Of a DNA stretch of 64,000 bases, positions 29,093-38,345 are shown in pieces. Each line of letters starts with the position of its first letter. Position 1 is the first letter of the stretch. A program made the position numbers and the translations under genes. The stretch covers positions 1 to 64,000 of the forward strand of contig DULU01000002.1 of NCBI GenBank assembly GCA_012840225.1, read 5' to 3'. The notes beneath the pieces were generated by a model. That model ran no database searches. It was not told the DNA's origin and saw only the letters and a list, made by a program, of their open reading frames with translations. Source of the stretch: Bacillota bacterium. GTDB lineage: Bacteria > Bacillota > Limnochordia > DTU080.

Positions 29093-30433
29093 ATGACCGC
29101 TCCTGCCCGGCCGCTGCCGAACATCGTTTATATCCACTCCCACGACACCGGACGCTACATTCAGCCCTATGGACACGCCGTCCCCACCCCGCACCTCCAG
29201 GCTCTGGCCGAGGAGGGAGTACTTTTCCGCCGGGCTTTCTGCGCCGCTCCCACCTGCTCCCCCAGCAGGGCGGCTTTATTGACCGGCCAGGCGCCGCATA
29301 GCTCCGGTATGCTGGGCTTGGCGCACCGGGGCTTTTCCCTCAATGACTATAGTCAACATATAGTACATACCCTGCGCCGGACCGGCTATACTTCCGCGCT
29401 CGCCGGCGTGCAGCATGTAGCCAGAGATCCGGAAATGATCGGCTATGATCAGGTGCTGGGCAAGGAAGACGCCGAAAAACTGGCAATAGCCTGGCTGGAA
29501 AGTCGCCCGCCGCAGCCCTTCTTCCTCTCCGTAGGGTTCAGTGAAACCCATCGCCGGGGGAGGGAACTGGGCTACTTCAATCCTGACGGTCCGGCGGGCG
29601 ATCCCCGCTATTGCCTGCCGCCGGCGCCGCTACCCGACACGCCCGAAACCAGGCAGGACATGGCCGATTTCAAAGTGTCCGCCGCCCGCCTGGACAAAAA
29701 GATGGGCGAGGTCTTCTCTTGCCTGGAACGGTTGGGTTTGGCGGAAAACACCCTGATCATCTGCACCACCGATCACGGCATCGCCTTCCCGCACATGAAG
29801 TGTAACCTGACCGATCATGGCCTCGGCGTCTTCCTAATCATGAAGGGTCCGGCTCCCTTCCGGGGCGGGAAAGTGATCGACGCCATGGTCTCCCACATAG
29901 ACATTTTCCCCACCATCTGCGACTATCTCGGCCTGGAGCGGCCGACCTGGCTGCAGGGAGCTTCTATCCTGCCGCTGCTCGCCGAGGGAAAGGGAAAGGG
30001 GAAGGAGAAGGGGAAGGGGGAGGGAGCCGACACTCAAAAGGAGATCCATGAGGAGATATATGCCGAGGTGACCTATCATGCCGCCTACGAGCCGAAGCGG
30101 GCGGTGCGCACCACGCGCTGGAAATATATCCGCAACTGGGACGAGCGCCGGCGACCGGTGTTGCCCAACTGCGACAGGAGTCTGAGTAAGGAGGTTTGGC
30201 TGCAGAACGGCTGGGCCGGGCGCCCCATCCCTGAAGAAGAACTCTATGATCTGCTATTTGATCCGCAGGAGAGAAACAACCTGGCTGCTGCCCCGGAGTA
30301 TGCCGCCGTGCTGGCCGACATGCGCCGCCGCCTCACGGCCTGGATGGAGCGGACCAACGATCCGCTGCTCAAGGGGCATGTACCTATGCCTGAGGGGGCC
30401 CGGGTAAACGATCCCGACGGGATTCACCCTTAG
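29093..30433 (+). CDS. Sulfatase (Cys-type, CSPSR)
   Basis: PNIVYIHSHDTGRYIQPYGHAVPTPHLQALAEEGVLFRRAFCAAPTCSPSRAALLTGQ; TTDHGIAFPHMK; lysine/glycine-rich insert GKGKGKEKGKGEG. Confidence 0.93.
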   Translation: MTAPARPLPNIVYIHSHDTGRYIQPYGHAVPTPHLQALAEEGVLFRRAFCAAPTCSPSRAALLTGQAPHSSGMLGLAHRGFSLNDYSQHIVHTLRRTGYTSALAGVQHVARDPEMIGYDQVLGKEDAEKLAIAWLESRPPQPFFLSVGFSETHRRGRELGYFNPDGPAGDPRYCLPPAPLPDTPETRQDMADFKVSAARLDKKMGEVFSCLERLGLAENTLIICTTDHGIAFPHMKCNLTDHGLGVFLIMKGPAPFRGGKVIDAMVSHIDIFPTICDYLGLERPTWLQGASILPLLAEGKGKGKEKGKGEGADTQKEIHEEIYAEVTYHAAYEPKRAVRTTRWKYIRNWDERRRPVLPNCDRSLSKEVWLQNGWAGRPIPEEELYDLLFDPQERNNLAAAPEYAAVLADMRRRLTAWMERTNDPLLKGHVPMPEGARVNDPDGIHP

Positions 30434-30485
30434 GAACAATTTGCGCCGGGCTCCCCCGGCGCTTGAATTGTTTTATACCCGTATT

Positions 30486-31829
30486 TTATTGATAATCAGC
30501 GCCGGTGAGGCTTCTCTCCACGGAAGCCTGCCACTCCTCCAGCCGGGGCCGTAGTGCCGCCACCACCCGGGGCATCCGCCCGGCCAGGTTCCGGGTTTCG
30601 GCGGGGTCGATGAGGATATCGAACAGCTCCACTTTCCCATCGGGGTGCACGAGCAGCTTATAGCGATTATCCATAATGGCTGCCGTACCGCCGAAGTCGG
30701 CCGTCTTGGCCACCGGGTGAACATAATTGACGAACTGCCGGATGCGCCAGCCTCCCGTGGGAGTGATATAACCCTGCAAGGCCGGATCGATCCACGGCTG
30801 GCCGCCCGACTCGGCCTGCCGGTCGTAATTCCAGAAGCAGACCGGTTCAGGCCGCTCGCCTGTTTCACCTTTGAGGTGAGGCACAAGGCTGAGGCCGTCG
30901 AGGATCCTCGGCGGCTGCGGGATGCCGGCCAGCTCCAGAATGGTAGGCATCACATCCGAGGTGACGCTCAAATAGGTGCTGATCCGCGGCGCCGTGATCA
31001 GCCTGGGATATTCCAGCAGGCTGATCACTCTGATGCCACCCTCATATAGCTGTCCTTTGCAACCTTTGAAAGGATTGGCATACACCCCATCGCGGGGAAC
31101 GCCGTTGTCGCTCATATACCAGAAAATGGTGTCTTCCTTCAGCCCCTTATCCGCCAGATAGCGGCGCAGGCGGCCGATAGCCCGATCCATGGCGGTGATC
31201 TCGCCCCAGCGGTGCTTCAGCTCATTTTTCACTTCCGCATCGGCATATAAAGCCAGGTCCTCATCCTCGGCATTATACGGCGCATGAGGAGAACCGAAGC
31301 AGACGAAGATAAAGAAAGGTTTGTCCTCCCCCGCCACCTTGTCGATATATTTGATGGCCTCCTCCACCACAATAGCCGAGCCCTCGCCGTAAAAAACCCT
31401 CGGCTCCTCGCCCCGGCGGCTCAACACCGGGTTGCATTCAAAGAAATTATCGCTGGAGAGCCACTCATCGAAACCGGCAGCGCCCGGGTTGAGCGGCGAG
31501 CCGGCCTTCACCGCGCCCAGATGCCACTTGCCGAAATGGGCGGTGTTATAGCCATGCTCCTTTAAGAGGCGGGACAGCATGATCTCCTCCGGGCGGGTGG
31601 AGTAGTTATAGGAAAAGCACCCGGAGCGGTTGGGATGGCGTCCCGTCATGAGGCTGCACCTGGTAGGTGAACAGACGGGGGCGGCGGCGTAGAAGCGGTC
31701 GAAACGCAGGCCGCTTTCCGCCATCTCATCCAGCACCGGGGTCCGGAGATATGGATGCCCGTAGAATCCGGCCTCATCCCAGCCATGATCATCGGAAAGA
31801 AGCAGTATGATGTTCGGTTTCCTGGCCAT
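30486..31829 (-). CDS. Sulfatase (Cys-type, CSPTR)
   Basis: PNIILLLSDDHGWDEAGFYGHPYLRTPVLDEMAESG; AAPVCSPTRCSLMTGRHPNR; GKWHLG. Confidence 0.95.
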   Translation of the reverse strand: MARKPNIILLLSDDHGWDEAGFYGHPYLRTPVLDEMAESGLRFDRFYAAAPVCSPTRCSLMTGRHPNRSGCFSYNYSTRPEEIMLSRLLKEHGYNTAHFGKWHLGAVKAGSPLNPGAAGFDEWLSSDNFFECNPVLSRRGEEPRVFYGEGSAIVVEEAIKYIDKVAGEDKPFFIFVCFGSPHAPYNAEDEDLALYADAEVKNELKHRWGEITAMDRAIGRLRRYLADKGLKEDTIFWYMSDNGVPRDGVYANPFKGCKGQLYEGGIRVISLLEYPRLITAPRISTYLSVTSDVMPTILELAGIPQPPRILDGLSLVPHLKGETGERPEPVCFWNYDRQAESGGQPWIDPALQGYITPTGGWRIRQFVNYVHPVAKTADFGGTAAIMDNRYKLLVHPDGKVELFDILIDPAETRNLAGRMPRVVAALRPRLEEWQASVERSLTGADYQ

Positions 31830-31907
31830 TGGTCAACTCCATTCTACACCGGGGCCTCCCGGTTTCCGGTTTTTGTATTTCTGATCCTACTGCTTCTTTC
31901 CTCATTA

Positions 31908-34052
31908 TCATCCTACCTGCCGGCCGGCGGCCGCCAGTTGCGAATGCCTGCGGAACTGGCTGGAATAGAGCTTGTAATAATACCCTTTCTGCTCCATCAG
32001 CTCGGCATGGGTGCCCCGCTCCACAATCTCTCCATGGTCGATGAACATGATCTCATCGGCGCCCTGAATGGTAGAGAGCCGGTGGGCGATGACAAAACTG
32101 GTGCGGCCTTTCATCAGCTTCAGCATGGCGGCCTGGATATGCATCTCGGTGCGGGTGTCGACGCTGCTGGTGGCCTCATCCAGAATGAGAATGGCCGGGT
32201 CGGCCAGCACCGCCCGGGCGATAGCCAACAGCTGTCGCTGCCCTTGGCTCAGGTTGCCGCCATCGAGGCTGAGCATGGTGTCATAACCTTGCGGCAGGCG
32301 GCTGATGAAGATATCGGCATTGGCCAACTTGGCCGCGGCCACCACCTCTTCGTCGGTAGCGTCCAGCCTGCCGTAGCGGATATTCTCCTTCACCGACGCG
32401 GTGAAGAGATAAGTGTCCTGCAGCACAATACCCAAAGAGCTGCGCAACCGCTCTCTCGGGAGATCCCGGATGTCGATGCCGTCGATGGTGATGCTGCCTT
32501 CGTTAACGTCGTAAAAGCGCATGAGGAGATTCACGATGGTGGTTTTACCCGCACCCGTCGGCCCCACCAGGGCGATGGTCTGCCCCGGACGGGCGGTGAA
32601 GTTTATATTCTTCAGCACGGGCACATCGCCCTTATAGCCGAACGAGACATTCCTGAACACCACCTCGCCCTTGAATGGCAGGGGGGTGTTGTTTTGGCCT
32701 TTCTTGTCCTCAGGGGCGCCGTTGTTGGAGCTCACCATGATCGGGGCTGCCGCCTCTTTCCCGGCCGCCTTCCCGGCCGCCTCTTTTCCGGCCTCTGCTC
32801 CAGCCTTCCTGTCCGCCGCTCCAGCCTTCCCGGCCTCTGCTTCCACTTCTTCCTCTTCATCCAGGATCCCAAATACTCTTTCCGCACCGGCCAAGGCGGA
32901 CTGCAACATGTTCACCTGGTTGGCAATATCATTGATAGGCCGGGCAAAATGCCTGGTGTAGCCGATAAAGGAAGCTACCACGCCGATGGAGATGTCTCCT
33001 CTGATGGCCAGCCAGCCGCCCACCCCGGCCACCAGGGCGAAGGTGAGGTTGTTGATCACGTTCATCAGGGGAGGAATGATGCCGGAGAAGATCTGCGCTT
33101 TGGCCGAGGCCGTCTGCAGCCTCAGGTTTATGTCGTTGAACTGGTTCACCGTCTCATTTTCCCGGCTGAAAGCCTTCACCACTTTCTGGCCGACGATCAT
33201 CTCTTCTATATAGCCGTTCAGGTTACCCAACTCGGTCTGCTGGGCCATGAAATACTTGCGCGTCCGCTTGGCTATCTGCATGGTGATGAAAAAGCTGAAC
33301 GGCACGCTGACCAAACTGACCACCGTCATGAAGGGATTTAGGAGGAGCATGGCGATCAGCGCCCCCGAGACGGTGATGACGCTGGAGAAGAACTGGGTGG
33401 TGCTGTTGGCCAAGGTGTTGCTGACGTTTTCCACGTCGTTGGCCAGCCGGCTCATGATCTCGCCGTGGGTGCGCATATCGAAAAACTTCACCGGCAGCTT
33501 CTGCACCTTATAAAACAAATCCTTGCGGAGATCGTGTACGGTGGTCTGAGAGATCCCTACCAGAATCCAGTTCTGAAACCAGGCCGAGGTGGCGCTGAAA
33601 ATATAGACTATCAGCATCACTCCGGCGATGAAGCGCAAACCGGCGAAATTGACCGCGCCGGGTCCGGGGGTGATGTAATCTACCGCCTCACCGATCAGGA
33701 ACGGCCCCACCAGACTGACCAGCGAGCTGCCGATAACCAAAAGGAAGGCCAAGAGCAAAGCCCACTTCTGCCTCTGCAGGTAACCCCACAGCCTGATCAG
33801 GACGGCTTTGGCGTCTTTGGCTTTCTCCTTGGGGCCGATCAGGCCGGCCATAGGCCCGCCGCCCCGGCCAGGTCCCCGCCCCATGCCGAAACCGGGCGGT
33901 CCCAACCGTTGGGCGGTGGTGCTGGCGGTGGTGCTGGCGGTGGTGCTGGCGGTGGAGCTAGCGGTGGAATTGCTGGTGCTGCTGGTGCTGCTGGTGCTGC
34001 TGGTGACTGAAGTGCTTCCTGCCTGAAATTGCGGATTTTGCCGGCTAGCCAT
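31908..34052 (-). CDS. ABC exporter, fused permease/ATPase
   Basis: TMD then NBD: ALVGPTGAGKTTIVNLLMRFYD; LSQGQRQLLAIARAVLADPAILILDEATSSVD. Low-complexity N-terminus and TMD-NBD linker. Confidence 0.94.
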   Translation of the reverse strand: MASRQNPQFQAGSTSVTSSTSSTSSTSNSTASSTASTTASTTASTTAQRLGPPGFGMGRGPGRGGGPMAGLIGPKEKAKDAKAVLIRLWGYLQRQKWALLLAFLLVIGSSLVSLVGPFLIGEAVDYITPGPGAVNFAGLRFIAGVMLIVYIFSATSAWFQNWILVGISQTTVHDLRKDLFYKVQKLPVKFFDMRTHGEIMSRLANDVENVSNTLANSTTQFFSSVITVSGALIAMLLLNPFMTVVSLVSVPFSFFITMQIAKRTRKYFMAQQTELGNLNGYIEEMIVGQKVVKAFSRENETVNQFNDINLRLQTASAKAQIFSGIIPPLMNVINNLTFALVAGVGGWLAIRGDISIGVVASFIGYTRHFARPINDIANQVNMLQSALAGAERVFGILDEEEEVEAEAGKAGAADRKAGAEAGKEAAGKAAGKEAAAPIMVSSNNGAPEDKKGQNNTPLPFKGEVVFRNVSFGYKGDVPVLKNINFTARPGQTIALVGPTGAGKTTIVNLLMRFYDVNEGSITIDGIDIRDLPRERLRSSLGIVLQDTYLFTASVKENIRYGRLDATDEEVVAAAKLANADIFISRLPQGYDTMLSLDGGNLSQGQRQLLAIARAVLADPAILILDEATSSVDTRTEMHIQAAMLKLMKGRTSFVIAHRLSTIQGADEIMFIDHGEIVERGTHAELMEQKGYYYKLYSSQFRRHSQLAAAGRQVG
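33912..34007. repeat. Tandem repeats: 12-mer GGCGGTGGTGCT x3 plus two degenerate copies, then 9-mer GCTGGTGCT x3
   Basis: Read directly; encodes (STTA)n and (STS)n in the N-terminal part of the minus-strand ABC ORF. Confidence 0.95.
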
Positions 34053-34053
34053 G

Positions 34054-35781
34054 TCAAATCGCCTCCTGGCCTAATTGCGAACGATAGATGTCAAGGTAAA
34101 CCGGGCATGTTTTCATCAGTTCCTGGTGGGTGCCCAAGCCGACCACCCGGCCGTTCTCCAGCACCAAGATGCGGTCGGCATCGAGCACGGTGCTGATGCG
34201 CTGAGCGATGATCAGGCAGGTGGTCTCCGCCATATACTCCTTCAGGGCTTTCTGCAGGCGGGCTTCGGTGCCCATGTCGACCGAACTGGTGCTGTCGTCC
34301 AAAATCAGGATCTTCGGTTTTTTCAGCAAGGTCCTGGCGATGGCCACCCGCTGCTTTTGCCCGCCGGAGAGATTGACGCCTCTCTGGCCGATCACGGTGT
34401 TGTAGCTGTCGGGAAACGAGGAGATGAAGTCGTGCGCCTGGGCGGCCTTGGTGGCGGCGATGATCTGCTCCTCGGTGGCCCGGGAGTCGCCCCAGGAGAG
34501 GTTTTCCTTGACGGTGCCGGTGAAGAGGATGGAATCCTGCAGCACGATGCCTACGGCGCTCCTCAGGGTATCCAGGGAGTAATCCCTGATGTCGATGCCG
34601 TCGATGGTGATGCGGCCGCCCGTCACATCATAAAACCTCGGTATCAGGTGCACCAGAGTGGATTTGCCTGCTCCGGTGGAACCCAGGATGGCCAGTTTTT
34701 CGCCCGGCTCTACGGTAAAAGAGACATTTTTCAGCACGTCCGATCCGCCGGCCCCCGGATAGTTGAAGGAGACATCTTCAAACGCCAGGCGGCCGGTCTT
34801 GATGGGCTTGGTGATAGGCTGTGGGCCATCTTTGATGTCGATTTCGGCATCCAGCACCTCGTTGATGCGGTCGGCGGAAACCTTGGCCCTGGAGATGGAC
34901 ATGAAGAAGAAAGCCACCTGCATCAGGCCGAAGAAAATCTGGTTGATGTAGTTGGTGAAAGCCATCACCTGCCCCACCTGCATGTCGCCTATATTCACCC
35001 GGATGCCGCCAAACCAGAGGACGGCTATGATAGTGCAGTTCAGGGTCAGAATCATGATGGGGTGGATGGCACCCATAGTGCGTCCGGCTTTCATGGCCGT
35101 CTGCATCAAGGCGGTGTTGGCCACGGCGAACTTGTTTATTTCATACTTCGCCCTGATGAAGGCTTTGATCACCCGCACCCCGGCCAGGTTTTCCTGCATC
35201 ACTTGGTTCACCCGGTCGAGCTTTTGCTGCACGGCGACGAACAAAGGAAAGCCGCGCCGCAAGACCAACACGATGGCGGTGGCGAGAAACGGCAGGACAG
35301 CCACGATGACCATAGCCAGGCGGGCATTGATGGCCACGGCCATGATCACGCCGCCGATGAACAAAAGCGGCGAACGCACCAAGATGCGCAGCATAGCCAG
35401 GACCAACTGCTGCACCTGGGTGACGTCGTTGGTCAGCCTGGTGATCAGGGAGGCCGGCTGGAATTCGTCTATGTTGGCAAAAGAGAAGGATTGTACTTTG
35501 CGGAAGAGATCGCGCCGCAGGTCGGTGGCAAATGAGACACCGGCAATGCTGGCAAAATAAGTACAGCCGATACCCCCTACTGCCCCCACCAAGGCCACCA
35601 GTACCATCAATAACCCCAGCTTGGCGATCAGGGCTGTGTCGCCGTTCATGACCCCGCGGTCGATGATGCCGGCCATCAGCGTCGGCTGCATCAAGTCCAT
35701 CACCACTTCCAGCATCATCAGCAAGGGAGCGGCGACCGCAGCTTTCCAGTATGGCTTCAGATAGGCAAACAAACGCAGCAT
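34054..35781 (-). CDS. ABC exporter, fused permease/ATPase
   Basis: LAILGSTGAGKSTLVHLIPRFYDV; LSGGQKQRVAIARTLLKKPKILILDDSTSSVD. Adjacent to the 31908 ORF, likely a heterodimeric pair. Confidence 0.95.
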   Translation of the reverse strand: MLRLFAYLKPYWKAAVAAPLLMMLEVVMDLMQPTLMAGIIDRGVMNGDTALIAKLGLLMVLVALVGAVGGIGCTYFASIAGVSFATDLRRDLFRKVQSFSFANIDEFQPASLITRLTNDVTQVQQLVLAMLRILVRSPLLFIGGVIMAVAINARLAMVIVAVLPFLATAIVLVLRRGFPLFVAVQQKLDRVNQVMQENLAGVRVIKAFIRAKYEINKFAVANTALMQTAMKAGRTMGAIHPIMILTLNCTIIAVLWFGGIRVNIGDMQVGQVMAFTNYINQIFFGLMQVAFFFMSISRAKVSADRINEVLDAEIDIKDGPQPITKPIKTGRLAFEDVSFNYPGAGGSDVLKNVSFTVEPGEKLAILGSTGAGKSTLVHLIPRFYDVTGGRITIDGIDIRDYSLDTLRSAVGIVLQDSILFTGTVKENLSWGDSRATEEQIIAATKAAQAHDFISSFPDSYNTVIGQRGVNLSGGQKQRVAIARTLLKKPKILILDDSTSSVDMGTEARLQKALKEYMAETTCLIIAQRISTVLDADRILVLENGRVVGLGTHQELMKTCPVYLDIYRSQLGQEAI

Positions 35782-35787
35782 AACTTC

Positions 35788-36267
35788 TCAGTCCACTCTT
35801 TCGGCAAAATTGTCCTCCTGCCCGTCAACGCCGAGTGTGGCTAGGAGGTTATCTATCACCCGGTGTAAATATTGCTTAAACTGCGCCGTCTCAGCGGCGG
35901 AAAAGCCGGCCAGGCTATCCCGGTCGGTGATGCGCAGGCTCTCCAGCACCTCCTGGTGCAGAGCGCGCCCCCGCTCGGTGAGAAAGACCCGCGACTGGCG
36001 CTGATCATCCTGGTCGCGGCGCCGCTCCAAGAGACCGGCCTTCTCCAGCCGCTTCAGGGAGACCGTCACCGTGGCTGCCGAGAGATGCAGCCGCTTGGCC
36101 AGCTCTTTCTGGATCTGCCCATCCTCGCGCCAGAGAGCAAACATGATGGGAATCTGACCGGGGTGCAAACCGCTATCGCCATATAACTGCTGGCTGCGCC
36201 GGTAATGCAGCCGGATGGCTCGGCCCAATAAAAAACCCAGAGCATCATCTCTGGACACACCTCTCAC
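35788..36267 (-). CDS. MarR family transcriptional regulator
   Basis: ELAKRLHLSAATVTVSLKRLEKAGLLERRRDQDDQRQSRVFLTERG. Confidence 0.93.
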   Translation of the reverse strand: MRGVSRDDALGFLLGRAIRLHYRRSQQLYGDSGLHPGQIPIMFALWREDGQIQKELAKRLHLSAATVTVSLKRLEKAGLLERRRDQDDQRQSRVFLTERGRALHQEVLESLRITDRDSLAGFSAAETAQFKQYLHRVIDNLLATLGVDGQEDNFAERVD

Positions 36268-36431
36268 CCCCTGGCCGGCCGGAGGAGCCGGCGGTAAATT
36301 ATGGCGCCAGCCAATTAATTAGCTGACTAAATATATTCTTATGGTACTCGGTTTACCCCTGCAGCGTCAATAATTTTGTCCGAAGAAAATTGATCATTGG
36401 CTCTCTTTCCCCAGCATGATATAATAAATTC

Positions 36432-36553
36432 CGCATTGGGGAGTAGCTTGAAGGACAAGGCCAACATCCTGGCTGCAAGCCTGGCCTTTCCGGCCTGTAG
36501 TAAGTCGGCCTAGCAAGACCTTTGCGCATGGGAAGCGTAGAGGTCTTTTTTTG
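36432..36553 (+). ncRNA. yybP-ykoY manganese riboswitch with intrinsic terminator
   Basis: GGGGAGTAGC ... GGCCAACATCCTGGCTGCAAGCC ... CAAGACCTTTGC ... AGAGGTCTTTTTTT, matching the known yybP-ykoY core, directly upstream of a TerC-family gene. Confidence 0.93.
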
Positions 36554-36633
36554 TATGCCGCACTGTGCTTTCAGGTTTTAGTCGGTCCGGTACATCGTTG
36601 GTACGGCACATTTTTTACTGTAGGGGGAATCAC

Positions 36634-37323
36634 ATGTTGGAGTCGATCTGGGCCGCGGTCAGCAACCCGCTCAACTGGTGGATCATTTTCACCCTGGTGT
36701 TGCTGGAAGGATTGCTCTCGGCAGATAACGCCTTAGTGTTGGCCATCATGGTCAAACACCTGCCGGAGAAACAACGGCGCAAAGCTCTCTTGTATGGTAT
36801 CTGGGGCGCTTTTATCTTCCGGATGATCGCCATCGCCGTCGGCGCCGTGCTGATCAAAATCTGGTGGATAAAAATCATCGGTGGTCTCTACCTGATCCAG
36901 CTTGCCGTCAAGCACTTCCTGCCTAAAAAAGATAAAGAAAAAGAAATTAAACCCAGCAAACTGCGGGGCTTCTGGCCGACGGTGGCGGCTGTGGAAATGA
37001 TGGATATCGCCTTCTCCATCGACTCGGTCCTCACCGCTTTAGGGGTGAGCGACCAGCTGTGGGTTCTATATGCCGGAGGCATCCTGGGCATCCTCACCAT
37101 GCGCTTCATCGCCGGTTTCATCATTACCCTGATAGAGAGAATCCCCGAGCTGGAGGTGACGGCCTATCTGATGATCTCCATCATCGGCGCCAACCTCGTG
37201 GCCGAGGCGCTGGGTTATCATATAGGCAAGACGATTCTATACATTATATTGGGCATCTTGCTGGTCGGCTCTTTTGTGGTCCACTATTCCCGCAAGGCTA
37301 TCAAGGGGGGTGCCCAGCCCTAA
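36634..37323 (+). CDS. TerC family integral membrane protein (YkoY/YjbE-like, putative Mn2+ exporter)
   Basis: WWIIFTLVLLEGLLSADNALVLAIMVKHLPEKQRRKALLYGIWGAFIFR; VEMMDIAFSIDSVLTALGVS. Confidence 0.94.
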   Translation: MLESIWAAVSNPLNWWIIFTLVLLEGLLSADNALVLAIMVKHLPEKQRRKALLYGIWGAFIFRMIAIAVGAVLIKIWWIKIIGGLYLIQLAVKHFLPKKDKEKEIKPSKLRGFWPTVAAVEMMDIAFSIDSVLTALGVSDQLWVLYAGGILGILTMRFIAGFIITLIERIPELEVTAYLMISIIGANLVAEALGYHIGKTILYIILGILLVGSFVVHYSRKAIKGGAQP

Positions 37324-37333
37324 GCTAGAGCCG

Positions 37334-38197
37334 CTATTTTACAAATTCATATTCGATCTGCTCAATCCTTGCCCGCCAATAGGGTTTGTCTCCCTCCGGC
37401 AAGAGCCAGGCGACTTCGCCTTCCGTCGGGATCAGCATGCCGCCATTCTCCTGGTAGTTCCAGAAGCGACCTTCCCACGGAGTGGCCACCAGGGTGCCGT
37501 TTACCTCCCGATAGCGGGCTGCGGAGCGCACCGAGCTGATCATTCCCTGCTCGTCGAAGGTGAAGACCAGCTCGACAGTGGTGTCGCCGTCGGTGAGGGT
37601 GGCCCGGGCACTTGTCTCATCGATGGCCTCCCAGCTCAACCCATCTCCCGGCAAGAGTTTCGTCGGATACCAGGCAGCCTCGGCGAGAAAGCGCATCAGT
37701 TCCCCCTGGTTCAGCTCGGGACTCCCGGGCTGCTCCATCACTTTGATAGCCCCGAAGAGCTTGGCTTTGAGGAGGCCTTTACCGGCCACATAGCCGTCAT
37801 GCACGAAAGCGGTGAGGCCGCTGATGCGGTTGCGGGCATCCCACACAAAGCCGGGACGGTTGGTCACCACATGCTGTGTCGAGGTGAACGGGGTCCACTT
37901 GTCACTGTCGGTGCCCATATTGAAGGTGCCGGCGTGTTTGAGGGTCACCGCCGCCACCAGGGGTTGACCGTCTTTCAGGACGGTGCGGAGGTAGCGCTCC
38001 ACCGGTGTCGGGAGCCCCGCCAGATCCTCGGCCCGGAAATATTTCGCCCCTTCCCATTCTTCCAGGCGCGCCGCTTCCATGGTCCGAAGCAGTTCGGCCG
38101 TGTCGGCCTGCCAGGAACGCTCACCGTAATAAATGAGACCTGCGGGAATCAAAATCAGTGCCAGAACGCCGGATATAATTCCTTTGACTAAAAGCAT
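37334..38197 (-). CDS. Conserved DUF6544/DUF6920-like protein
   Basis: LPTPVERYLRTVLKDGQPLVAAVTLKHAGTFNMG...FTSTQHVVTNRPGFVWDARNRISG...FLAEAAWYPTKLLP. Confidence 0.65.
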   Translation of the reverse strand: MLLVKGIISGVLALILIPAGLIYYGERSWQADTAELLRTMEAARLEEWEGAKYFRAEDLAGLPTPVERYLRTVLKDGQPLVAAVTLKHAGTFNMGTDSDKWTPFTSTQHVVTNRPGFVWDARNRISGLTAFVHDGYVAGKGLLKAKLFGAIKVMEQPGSPELNQGELMRFLAEAAWYPTKLLPGDGLSWEAIDETSARATLTDGDTTVELVFTFDEQGMISSVRSAARYREVNGTLVATPWEGRFWNYQENGGMLIPTEGEVAWLLPEGDKPYWRARIEQIEYEFVK

Positions 38198-38235
38198 GCC
38201 TGTCTATACTCCCATCGTTGATGAATAAGTGAATA

Positions 38236-38272
38236 AAAAGAAAAAAGCACCATGGATATAGATCCATGGTGC
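38236..38272 (-). terminator. Intrinsic terminator on the minus strand
   Basis: Perfect 11-bp stem GCACCATGGAT-atag-ATCCATGGTGC (38247-38272) preceded on + by AAAAAGAAAAAA, a U-tract on the minus strand. Confidence 0.85.
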
Positions 38273-38345
38273 GGTGCCAAAGAGTGGGAAAGGAATGACC
38301 AAGTTTCTCAAACCAGGCGAGGATAGCCGATACGGCGTGATTTGC

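Noticed and set aside
31755-35535. Long + strand ORFs (528 aa at 31755, 486 aa at 34075)
   Set aside because: Antisense to the two ABC exporter genes with clear Walker and signature motifs.
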